A DNA stretch of 64,000 nt from Deltaproteobacteria bacterium. Lineage in GTDB: Bacteria > Desulfobacterota > Binatia > UBA9968. A program made the position numbers and the translations under genes. Shown here piece by piece: positions 1 to 8,705 of this stretch (position 1 is its first letter; the number at the start of each line of letters is the position of its first letter). Under the pieces are notes generated by a model, which worked only from the letters and a program-made list of their open reading frames with translations, was not told where the DNA came from and searched no databases. The stretch spans positions 19,040-83,039 of the forward strand of contig JACPSE010000155.1 of assembly GCA_016193465.1 (NCBI GenBank), given 5' to 3'.

Positions 1-786
1 CTTCACGCCTGGAAAGCGGGAGCCCAGACCGTCAAGCTGGCCCAGCAGCTCCAGTCGATGAAGGACGGCGGCGTTTTCGTCATGACGGTCCCTCCCGTTG
101 CTTACCGCTGCCCGCCCGGCCCTTACGAAAGGGCCTGCCAGGTGGCCTGGTATCTCAAGACGAAGAAGCCCCGCTCTAAACTGATCGTCCTCGACGCCAA
201 CAAGGACATCGTCTCCAAGACCGGCCTGTTTAAGACGGTCTTCAAGGATTATCCGAATCTCGAATACCGGCCTTCCAATAAAGCTGAGAAGATTGATGTT
301 GGTAGTCGAGAGATCACGACGGAGCCGGGCGACAAGGTCAAATATGACGTTATCAACTTAATCCCACCGCAGAGGGCGGCGGCCATCGCCGTCGAGGCGG
401 ATTTGGTGGGCGGGGACAAACGATGGTGCGAGGTAGATCACGTCACCTACGAATCGGTCAAGCAGAAGAACATTCACGTGATCGGTGACTCGACGATCGG
501 CCTGCCGGTGCCGAAATCCGGCAACATCGCCAATGCCATGGGAAAAATCTGCGCGGTCGCGGTCGTCCACCTCCTCAGCGATAAGGAAGCGCCGGTCATC
601 GCTCCGGGCAACACCTGCTACAGTTGGGTCAACGACAAAGAGGCGATCGCCGTCGTCAACTCCTACAAGATCGAAAACCGTAAGGTCGTCCAGATCGAGC
701 AAAAGCTCACTCCGGGCAAGAGCGTCGCGGTGGCGCAGAATTCGCTTGCCTGGCGAGCCAGCATCTGGAGCGACATTCTAGGTTAA
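1..786 (+). CDS. fccB: Flavocytochrome c sulfide dehydrogenase, flavin-binding subunit (5' truncated by window edge)
   Basis: Frame open from base 1 (LHAWKAGAQTVKLAQQLQSMKDGGVFVMTVPPVAYRCPPGPYERACQVAWYLK); FCSD flavin-binding C-terminal pattern (GNTCYSWVNDKEAIAV); followed by diheme cytochrome c. Confidence 0.85.
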   Translation, partial: LHAWKAGAQTVKLAQQLQSMKDGGVFVMTVPPVAYRCPPGPYERACQVAWYLKTKKPRSKLIVLDANKDIVSKTGLFKTVFKDYPNLEYRPSNKAEKIDVGSREITTEPGDKVKYDVINLIPPQRAAAIAVEADLVGGDKRWCEVDHVTYESVKQKNIHVIGDSTIGLPVPKSGNIANAMGKICAVAVVHLLSDKEAPVIAPGNTCYSWVNDKEAIAVVNSYKIENRKVVQIEQKLTPGKSVAVAQNSLAWRASIWSDILG

Positions 787-804
787 ATAAATAAGGAGAA
801 TGCC

Positions 805-1410
805 ATGCGGAAGTCTATTAATCTTTCTATTTATTTCACGGCCTTCGGTTTGATGCTCCTGGCATTCAACGCTGACGCAAGCCCCCTGGATTCGCCCGGC
901 GCGTTCAAAGCGCTCGTATGCAGCGCCTGTCACGGCTTCGGCGGCGATAGCCCGGGCAGCACGGTTCCGATTCTTGCGGGCATGTCACCCGCGTACTTCA
1001 AAAAAGCGATCAAAGACTACGCCGAGGGGAAGCGTCCTTCGCCGGAGATGGAACCTTACGCGAAATACGTTGTTGAGGCCGGGCTCGATGAAATTGCCGC
1101 CTATTTTGCGGAACAGAAAAAACAGTCCACGAGGATCAAGTCTAACCCCGCTGCCATCAGGCGAGGGATGGCGGCTGCCGGGCAATGCACCGTCTGCCAT
1201 AATCCGCAGGGTGAAGGGGAGCCCGAAAAAGGGTTTCCGGATCTTCGGGGCCAGCCGGCCGGTTACCTCCAAGCCCAGATGCTTCTTTTGAAGGAAGAAA
1301 AGAGAAAGCTACAGGACACCACGCTTGCCGACTTGAAGCAAAAAGTCCTGAAGCGTCTCAGCGACCGGGTGATCGCCGACCTGGCCGCTTACTATTCAAG
1401 CCTGAAATAA
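805..1410 (+). CDS. Diheme c-type cytochrome (FccA/cytochrome c4-like)
   Basis: Signal peptide plus two CxxCH motifs (CSACH, CTVCH); directly downstream of fccB. Confidence 0.85.
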   Translation: MRKSINLSIYFTAFGLMLLAFNADASPLDSPGAFKALVCSACHGFGGDSPGSTVPILAGMSPAYFKKAIKDYAEGKRPSPEMEPYAKYVVEAGLDEIAAYFAEQKKQSTRIKSNPAAIRRGMAAAGQCTVCHNPQGEGEPEKGFPDLRGQPAGYLQAQMLLLKEEKRKLQDTTLADLKQKVLKRLSDRVIADLAAYYSSLK

Positions 1411-1440
1411 ATGGAAGGTTCAGAAGGAGGTTTTGCGGCG

Positions 1441-3792
1441 ATGGCTGATCTGCGTGTTGTAGGCCGGAGCCATCCGCGTGTGGATGGCCTGGAAAAGGTA
1501 ACCGGGGCCGCGCGGTTCTCCCCGGATGTTAAGCTCCCCCGGATGATTGTGGGCAAGATCCTGCGCAGCCCACACCCGCACGCGAAAATCCTCCACATCA
1601 ACGCCAGTAGGGCACTGCGTTTGCCCGGGATTAAGGCTGTGGTTACGGCGGAGGATACGCCAAAGGCTAAGGTTAATTCGGCTGCTACCTACTATTTTGA
1701 GGAGCGGGGAGCGAAGAATGTGGCCCCTACCCCTATGGTTATGGACCAGACGGTTTTCTGCGGGGACGTGGCGCGCTTCGTGGGAGACGAAGTAGCGGCC
1801 GTAGCCGCCGTCGATGAGGAGACAGCACTTGAAGCGCTCAGTCTCATCAAGGTGGACTATGAGCTGTTGCCACCGCTCTTTGATCCTTTGAAAGCCATGG
1901 AGCCGGGAGCGCCCCTACTCCACGAGGCGGAACGAAACATCGCTTACAAATTTGTCATTCGCCGCGGGGACGTAGAAAAAGGCTTTGCCGAGGCTCACGT
2001 CATTCATGAAGACACTTACACCACCCAGCTTCAGCACCAGGCTTACCTTGGGCCTACTGCCTGTGTAGCTGACGTGGATGGATCAGGGAGGGTGCTAATC
2101 TGGACGGAGCTTCAGTCTCCCTTTCGCGCCAGGCGGCTTCTTTGTGACATGCTGGGGCTTCCTGCTGCTAAAGTCCGCGTCTTCCAGACCCATGTCGGGG
2201 GAGGCTTTGGCGGCAAGCACTTCAAGAGGCTCCAGCCCATCTCAGCGCTTTTGGCTCTGAAGGCCCGCAGGCCGGTTCGCTTGTGCCTTACGCGGGAGGA
2301 AGAGTTTATGTCCTCACCTCCCCGCCACGCCACTCACATCCGTCTTAAGATGGGGGCCAGTCGGGACGGCACGCTGGTGGCCAAAGAGACCCACATCGTC
2401 TTGAACAGCGGGGCCTACGGCGAGGTAGGTCCGATCATACTGGATACCATGACAAAAAGGGTCGATACCCTTTACCGCTTCACCAACATCAAGACAGACT
2501 CCTTCCTCGTTTACACGAACACGGTACCGGGGGGAGCTTTCCGGGGCTTCGGGAATCCCCCGATGGATTTTGCTTTGGAGTCGCACATGGATATGTTGGC
2601 GGAGAAACTGGCAATGGATCCTGTGGAGTTAAGGCTCAAGAATGCGCGCCGGGTCGGAGAGATCTCAGCTCATGGCTGGGAGGTAAAGAGCTGTGCGTTA
2701 ACTGAGTGTATCGAAAAAGCCGCTGACGCCGCCCGCTGGAAAGAGAAAAGGGCAAAACACAAGTTGGCGGGGGGCAAAGCCCGGGGAGTCGGCATCGGCT
2801 GCATGATTCATGTATCGGGCTGCAGATACTATCCCGGCTTTTACGGCTCCAATGCTGTTGTCACCATTGGGGATGATGGCCAGGTTTATCTCTTTTCGGG
2901 CGAGTCTGAGCTGGGGCAGGGGTGCAAGACGGTCATGGCGCAAATTGTGGCGGAGGAATTAGGGATTTGCCTGGAGGATATTGTGGTTCCTGATCTGGAC
3001 ACTGATTTCTCTCCTTACAGCCTGGGCGCCTATGCTGACCGAACCACTCACATCGGGGGGAACGCCACGCGGCTGGCCGCTATTGACGCGAGGGCGCAGC
3101 TCTTCGAGTTTGCCGCGGAGATGCTGGAGGCCGATCCGGCGGATCTGGTAGCGCGGGATCGCAAGATTTTCCCGAAGGGATCACCGCAAAGAGCAGTCAC
3201 CTTTCAGGAGGTCGCCCGAAGATCCTGGTTCCATGCGGGGGGAAAGGAGATTGTGGGGCGGGGTTCCTTTGATCCTCCTTCGGTTCCTCCAGATCCGGAA
3301 ACGCAGTACGGCAATGTCTCGTCAGCCTATACGTTTGGCGCTCAGATTGCCGAGGTGGAGGTGGACCGTAAGACCGGTAAAGTCACAATTCTCAATTTTG
3401 CCGCAGCCCATGACGTTGGCAAGGCTATCAATCCGATGGCCGTAGAGGGACAGATCCAGGGCGCTCTTGTCCAGGGCGCCGGCTATGGCTTGATGGAAGA
3501 TATGGTCGGGATAGATGGCCGAACTTATAACCCAAACTTTCTGAACTACCGGTTGCCCAGCATCATGGACGTCCCTGCGATGAATGTCATGATGGTGGAG
3601 TCCAACGACCCTGTTGGCCCGTATGGAGCCAAGGGCGTGGCCGAGCCGGCGCTCGTGGCCACCGCCCCGGCCTTGGCGAACGCTATCTACCATGCCGTTG
3701 GGGCGAGGATTACGAGTCTTCCCATTACGCCGCAGAAAATCCTTGCGGCGCTGGAGGCCAGGGAGCCGAGAGAGAAGGGGAGGTCTGAATGA
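1441..3792 (+). CDS. Xanthine dehydrogenase-family molybdopterin-binding (large) subunit
   Basis: ADLRVVGRSHPRVDGLEKVTGAARFSPDVKLP..., GGGFGGK, GAFRGFGNPP, GELGQG-like motif (SESELGQG), GAKGVAEPALV; start chosen at 1441 because GGAGG lies just upstream (ORF track start is 1411). Confidence 0.9.
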   Translation: MADLRVVGRSHPRVDGLEKVTGAARFSPDVKLPRMIVGKILRSPHPHAKILHINASRALRLPGIKAVVTAEDTPKAKVNSAATYYFEERGAKNVAPTPMVMDQTVFCGDVARFVGDEVAAVAAVDEETALEALSLIKVDYELLPPLFDPLKAMEPGAPLLHEAERNIAYKFVIRRGDVEKGFAEAHVIHEDTYTTQLQHQAYLGPTACVADVDGSGRVLIWTELQSPFRARRLLCDMLGLPAAKVRVFQTHVGGGFGGKHFKRLQPISALLALKARRPVRLCLTREEEFMSSPPRHATHIRLKMGASRDGTLVAKETHIVLNSGAYGEVGPIILDTMTKRVDTLYRFTNIKTDSFLVYTNTVPGGAFRGFGNPPMDFALESHMDMLAEKLAMDPVELRLKNARRVGEISAHGWEVKSCALTECIEKAADAARWKEKRAKHKLAGGKARGVGIGCMIHVSGCRYYPGFYGSNAVVTIGDDGQVYLFSGESELGQGCKTVMAQIVAEELGICLEDIVVPDLDTDFSPYSLGAYADRTTHIGGNATRLAAIDARAQLFEFAAEMLEADPADLVARDRKIFPKGSPQRAVTFQEVARRSWFHAGGKEIVGRGSFDPPSVPPDPETQYGNVSSAYTFGAQIAEVEVDRKTGKVTILNFAAAHDVGKAINPMAVEGQIQGALVQGAGYGLMEDMVGIDGRTYNPNFLNYRLPSIMDVPAMNVMMVESNDPVGPYGAKGVAEPALVATAPALANAIYHAVGARITSLPITPQKILAALEAREPREKGRSE

Positions 3793-3909
3793 CACGACCC
3801 ACAGGGATAACGCCCAGCTTAAGAACGCCGGAGGCCGCGGTTCTGTACTCCTGCGGGCAAGGCCTGGCGACTCGCAAGCTCAGCCCGACGGACCTCTTTG
3901 GGCCAGACA

Positions 3910-4177
3910 CTTTGGACGGATTCACTGGGCTCAAACTCTTGACTCTCCCCCGTTTATGGCATTTCCCGGAGTATGTGGGATTACCTTCACCTTTGGAGGC
4001 GTGCGCATCAATGCTAAAGCCCAAGTAATCAGTGTGGGTGGATACACCATTCCCGGCCTCTACGCCGCAGGAGAGATTACCGGAGGACTGCTTTACCACC
4101 ATTATCCGCTGGGGGCGAGTTTCATGAATGCGGCGGTTTTCGGTCGAATTGCCGGGGAGGAGGCTGCTGGGAACTGA
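3910..4177 (+). pseudogene. C-terminal remnant of FAD-dependent fumarate reductase/tricarballylate dehydrogenase-like protein
   Basis: LDSPPFMAFPGVCGITFTFGGVRINAKAQVISVGGYTIPGLYAAGEITGGLLYHHYPLGASFMNAAVFGRIAGEEAA is the family C-terminus; no N-terminal FAD-binding part (upstream is the Mo-hydroxylase gene). Confidence 0.75.
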
Positions 4178-4211
4178 GTTGGGGTTTCTCCTGTCGGAGG
4201 TTTCTTTCGGT

Positions 4212-5801
4212 TCAATAAAGGCGCCGGCGGTTTGCCGCGGCGTGGCGGCCGATTTCGAAGTGTTCTCCCTGCAGCGCGAGATCGGCCTCTTGGCGGTTGC
4301 GCTCCGACCAGTGGCCCAGCTCATAACCGAACCAGGGCTCCTTCAGGCGCAGGGGAGGCAGGCCAAGCTCTTGCCAGATCTCGATCGCGCGTTCCATGAA
4401 TTCCCGCTTCGGCAGGGAGATGGGCTTGTACGGCCAAGGCAGGGTGGCATCGATGCAAAGAACGCTGGCGCGGCCGCTTTTGGCCAACGCCCCTCGCGCC
4501 TCGGCCGACTCCCCCGGCGAGACGACGGACGGATCCAGACCCATCGTGCCCCCGTCGGCAATCCTGACGCTGCGGTGCGGTTGCATGCGGAACGACAGCG
4601 CCCAGTTAACAGCGTCCGGATCGCGGGCATCAATATCTTCGTCCACGACGACGAGTACCTTTCCCACGTCAGCTCCGAGCCGCAACGCGCTGATGACTCT
4701 GTCAAAGTCGTCAGGAGATCGCTTCCTGATTCTTACAACCATATAGCCCCAGCTACCGCCGCTTTCGTGGCTCGCCACATCGAGCACGTTATCCATGCCT
4801 CCGGCCAGTAAGCGCTTCCGTGCCACCCCCTCGGTTGCTACGCCCCTGATTTTACTGCTCTCGCTCGGAGGGAACTGGCTCAGGAAAGAAACGTAGATGG
4901 GATTTCGGCGCATGGTGATGCACGAGACGTTGACAAAGTATCCCAGGTCTTCGTGCGCCATGTAACCGGGAAATTCCCCGAAAGGTCCCTCCCACTCGCT
5001 CTCGTCGGTTGGAATAACGCCCTCGATCACGATTTCGGCGCGCGCGGGGACAAGCAAGTCGACGGTCTTGCAGCGAACCAGCTCAACCGGCTCGCCTGAA
5101 ATTCCTCCGGCCACGGCGTATTCGCTGATCTCCATGGGGAGTCTGGCGCAGGCGGCATAGGAGATGTTGGGTGGCACGCCCATGACAACGGCGGTCTCCA
5201 GAGGTTCCTTGCGCGCATGCCGCTTGTTCCAGTGCATTCGCAGTCCGGCAAAGTTGCCTGCAAAGCAACCCATTCGATCCGGCGCCTTAATCTGACCGCG
5301 GTAATTGCCCACGTTCAAGAGACCAGTGTCCGGGTCGCGCGTCACGAAATGAGAGCAAGTGGTATAGGGACCGTTGTCAAAACCGGGTGTCGAAATGGGA
5401 ACGGGCAGCCGGTCAAGCCCCGAGGTAACAAGATCTTTCCCGGTTATGGCCCGTTCCTGAACGGGCCCGGAGGAAATCTCGACAGGTTGAATAGGATGGC
5501 TCTGGGCGCGCGTCCATTTGTCGAAGATCTCCTCTCTGGCGCACTGCATCCCCAGAGCGTAGATATCGAGGCTGCCGGCATAGCAGGCCACGGCCACAGG
5601 CATCTCGTACTTGCGTCCCAGAACGTCACGGACATCCTCGAAGAGAAAAGCCTTGCGTTGCTCCTCCGGAAGCCCGCGGTACTGAAGGCGCACGAGCGGG
5701 TGCATTTCGGTATCCTTGTTGATGGATCTCGAAACACGCATCAGCTTGCCGGCCTTGTCAAGCGTATTGAGGTATTCTCTAACGTCCTTATAGTAACTCA
5801 T
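4212..5801 (-). CDS. UbiD family decarboxylase
   Basis: 529 aa; MSYYKDVREYLNTLDKAGKLMRVSRSINKDTEMHPLVRLQYRG..., GPFGEFPGYM, VVVDEDIDARDPDAVNWALSFRMQP typical of UbiD. Confidence 0.9.
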   Translation of the reverse strand: MSYYKDVREYLNTLDKAGKLMRVSRSINKDTEMHPLVRLQYRGLPEEQRKAFLFEDVRDVLGRKYEMPVAVACYAGSLDIYALGMQCAREEIFDKWTRAQSHPIQPVEISSGPVQERAITGKDLVTSGLDRLPVPISTPGFDNGPYTTCSHFVTRDPDTGLLNVGNYRGQIKAPDRMGCFAGNFAGLRMHWNKRHARKEPLETAVVMGVPPNISYAACARLPMEISEYAVAGGISGEPVELVRCKTVDLLVPARAEIVIEGVIPTDESEWEGPFGEFPGYMAHEDLGYFVNVSCITMRRNPIYVSFLSQFPPSESSKIRGVATEGVARKRLLAGGMDNVLDVASHESGGSWGYMVVRIRKRSPDDFDRVISALRLGADVGKVLVVVDEDIDARDPDAVNWALSFRMQPHRSVRIADGGTMGLDPSVVSPGESAEARGALAKSGRASVLCIDATLPWPYKPISLPKREFMERAIEIWQELGLPPLRLKEPWFGYELGHWSERNRQEADLALQGEHFEIGRHAAANRRRLY

Positions 5802-6031
5802 GGTTTTCCTTTATCCGGTTACTTTTGGCATATCTGAAAGCGCTGCGCGTCTCAAGCTCTTTCTGCTCTTCGTCCTCCGATTCGTGGTAGTCATATCTTC
5901 TATCTGGCTATACGGGTCAAGCCCGCGCCCGAGCCTGAGCTGAGTTGACATAACAGCCCGTTATCGGATACCCTCTCCCCAAAAACAGGGGTCCGAGGCC
6001 AGTTTGCTTTAAACAAATTCTATCATTGACA

Positions 6032-6165
6032 AAGTTCTACTGGGGCAAGCAGCCCTTTGCGGACGGTTCGAGGGATGGGACCGGTTTGAAGCGGTGGAGG
6101 CGATGAACCGGGGGTTTCTGCGACGGGACCGGGGTGACGGGTTTCCGCTGCTGCCTCCCACAGCT
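6032..6165 (+). pseudogene. Decayed, internally deleted copy of the UGSC-type (seleno)protein gene
   Basis: 6032-6064 (KFYWGKQPFAD) matches KFYPGEHPFAE at about 8900; 6065-6165 (RFEGWDRFEAVEAMNRGFLRRDRGDGFPLLPPT, shifted frame) matches RFKGWDRLEALERMNEQFLLRDWGDGFPLLPPT at about 9273. Confidence 0.75.
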
Positions 6166-6187
6166 TTAATAAGAGGAGGTAGGAGGG

Positions 6188-7126
6188 ATGCCAATCGGTA
6201 GTGGGAGATTCACCTACGAAACAGAAGAAGGCTGGGCCAAGATCCCCGAGGGGCATGAGTTCCCGGACGCGTCCGGCGTGACGGTCGACTCGGACGGCAA
6301 CGTATATATCCTCAATCGGGGTCCCCACCCGGTGATTGTGCTAGATAAGAACGGCAACTTCCTACGCTCGTTCGGGGAAGGCGAGTTCGACAAGCGCGCG
6401 CACGGGATTCATGCCGGCCCCGAGAATTACATTTACACAATCAACGACAACCAGCATTGCGTCAAGAAGTACACGAGGGAAGGCAAGCTGGTGATGGTGA
6501 TCGGGAAGCAGGGGGAACCGGCGGAAAAGTGGACCGGGCATCCCTTCAACCGTCCCACCAACGTGGCGGTCTCGCCCAACACCGGCGATATCTATATAAC
6601 GGACGGCTACGGCAACTCCCGCGTGCACCGCTATTCCGCCGAGGGCAAGCATATCATTTCCTGGGGGGCGCCGGGCTGCGACCCGGGCGAGTTCCAGATA
6701 CCCCATAACGTTGTCGTCGATCAAGACGAGAATGTGTACGTAAACGACCGCGAAAACTACCGCGTGCAAGTCTTCGACTGCGACGGCAATCTCAAGGCTA
6801 TCTGGCAGAACATCTACCGGCCTCAGGCGCTCTGCATAGACCGGGAGGGGATCGTTTACGTCGGCGAACAGCTCATGCAACGAGACCTGTTTGACTACCC
6901 TAAGGTCGGTCATCGCCTGAACATTTACAACAAGAAGGGCGAGCGGCTTGCTCGCATAGGCGACCCTGACCTCGGCGACGGCCCGAACCAATTCATCGCG
7001 CCCCACGGTCTTGGCGCCGACTCACAGGGCAATCTCTACGTGGGCGAGGTCTCGTTCACCGTGTACGGCCGGCGTTTCGACCCGCCGCGGATTTTCCGCT
7101 GCTTTCGCAAGCTCCGGCGAGTTTAG
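6188..7126 (+). CDS. NHL-repeat / peptidyl-alpha-hydroxyglycine alpha-amidating lyase-like beta-propeller protein
   Basis: Repeated blades (SGVTVDSDGNVYILNRG, PTNVAVSPNTGDIYITDGYGNSRVHRYSAEGK, NVVVDQDENVYVNDRENYRVQVFD); GGAGG upstream of ATG. Confidence 0.85.
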   Translation: MPIGSGRFTYETEEGWAKIPEGHEFPDASGVTVDSDGNVYILNRGPHPVIVLDKNGNFLRSFGEGEFDKRAHGIHAGPENYIYTINDNQHCVKKYTREGKLVMVIGKQGEPAEKWTGHPFNRPTNVAVSPNTGDIYITDGYGNSRVHRYSAEGKHIISWGAPGCDPGEFQIPHNVVVDQDENVYVNDRENYRVQVFDCDGNLKAIWQNIYRPQALCIDREGIVYVGEQLMQRDLFDYPKVGHRLNIYNKKGERLARIGDPDLGDGPNQFIAPHGLGADSQGNLYVGEVSFTVYGRRFDPPRIFRCFRKLRRV

Positions 7127-7270
7127 CTGGGGTTCGCGCCTGACTCGTGAGACAGACCGACAATATTCGCCGCTTCCACCAAAGAGCGTGTTTGGCGGAG
7201 TGTTAGAATGGGTGCTTCGGAATCTCTCTGTGATCGAGCAAATAGGAGCAAAGAGAATAGGGGGTGCACC

Positions 7271-8416
7271 ATGAAAAGAAGCTTAAGCAGGACAGCCTGT
7301 CTGTTCCTAATTCTCCTTCTTCTGGGTTCTTGCGTAGCAGGCTCTAGTCTCTTTGCTGCATCACTTGACCCCGCGTTGCTTAAGGCTAAGCATGAAGCTG
7401 AGGCCCAGGGATACATTTTCCTCACCACCCACGATGGGATAGTGGCGAATGCGAAGAAGGAGAGCGGGCTAAGAGTGCTTAGCAGCTTTGAGCCTAACGT
7501 TCAATCCCGCATGATCAGCAGCTTTAAGAAAAAATATCCCTTCTCCGAGGTTGAGATACGCGAAACCGCCGGGCCCGAGGCCGCCCAGCGCGACATCCTG
7601 GCATTACAAGCGGGGCGCGGAAAGCAGCCCGACATTCTCCATGCCGCCACTGACTTCTACCCACAGTATCTTCCATTTGCCAAGAAGTTTGACATCCTGG
7701 GGATGGCGGAACACGGGGTGCTGGGTATCCCGCCAAACATGGTGGATCCTAAAAATCGCACCGTCGTCGCGCTGGGTAGCGTCGTCGGCGCCGTCGCTTA
7801 CAACAAGAGGCTCATCTCGCCGGAAAAGGTCCCCGCCACGTGGGAGGATTTTCTCAAGCCCGAGTTCAAGGGAGGAAAATTCCTGGTGGAGATCCGGCCC
7901 CATATATTTGCAGCCTTTCCTGCCTGTCCCGAACAGGGATTGGGCCTTGAGTGGATGTTGAAATTCGCCAGGGGGCTGCGCGATCAAGAGCCCATCTGGT
8001 TCCGTGGTTATGCTAGGGCGCATACGGCCATGATAGCCGGGGAGTACGCGCTCCACTCAGGAACTCTCTACCAGAACGCCGTAAGAGCGATGGAGAGAGA
8101 CCCGACAGGCTCCCTCCAAATAAAGATCATCGAGCCCGTACCTGTCCGGCTCTCAGCGACGTACCTGATCCTTGCTTCCTCTTCGAACCCTTACACCGCT
8201 CTCCTCTTCTTGGAGCACGAGGCGAGTCCAGGGGGACAGGAAATTATAGACAAATACGAACCCCTAAAGGCATCCATCTACTCCCCGGGAAGCGCCCTGG
8301 CTAAGCTAGTTGAGCGGAAGAAAGTCTGTGTCAACGCCTTTGAGACCTTTCATCACTCCAACGAGTGGATGGCGAAGGCGGTAGAGGCCTTTGGCTTGCC
8401 CAAGGCTGAGCGATAG
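7271..8416 (+). CDS. Extracellular solute-binding protein (ABC Fe3+-type SBP)
   Basis: Signal peptide MKRSLSRTACLFLILLLLGSCVAGS; VVGAVAYNKRLISPEKVPATWEDFLKPEFKGGKFLVE. Confidence 0.85.
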   Translation: MKRSLSRTACLFLILLLLGSCVAGSSLFAASLDPALLKAKHEAEAQGYIFLTTHDGIVANAKKESGLRVLSSFEPNVQSRMISSFKKKYPFSEVEIRETAGPEAAQRDILALQAGRGKQPDILHAATDFYPQYLPFAKKFDILGMAEHGVLGIPPNMVDPKNRTVVALGSVVGAVAYNKRLISPEKVPATWEDFLKPEFKGGKFLVEIRPHIFAAFPACPEQGLGLEWMLKFARGLRDQEPIWFRGYARAHTAMIAGEYALHSGTLYQNAVRAMERDPTGSLQIKIIEPVPVRLSATYLILASSSNPYTALLFLEHEASPGGQEIIDKYEPLKASIYSPGSALAKLVERKKVCVNAFETFHHSNEWMAKAVEAFGLPKAER

Positions 8417-8705
8417 CGCCACATGTCACCTCACCGTGACGTTGATAAAGTGCGGCGCTCCACCCCGGCGGAGTGGTTGTCGCTGAAATAGTAGGTTGCG
8501 AGTTTACTGAGCTCACACTTCTTGACATGACCTCGGTACGGTAGTATACGAGCCGGGCATGCATTTAAGTTGGCCAACTATGGGAAATCAGGGATTACAG
8601 GGATGAGCACCCTCAAGCGTGGTTGCTGCTAAACATCGCCATACAGGAGCGTCAGTACTCCAGGAGGACTCGCCACCCCGGGCATTCCCAAGAAAAGGAG
8701 GAAAC

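Noticed and set aside
3789-4028. 79-aa ORF MTRPTGITPSLRTPEAAVLYS...
   Set aside because: No recognisable family and it overlaps the flavoprotein remnant in another frame.
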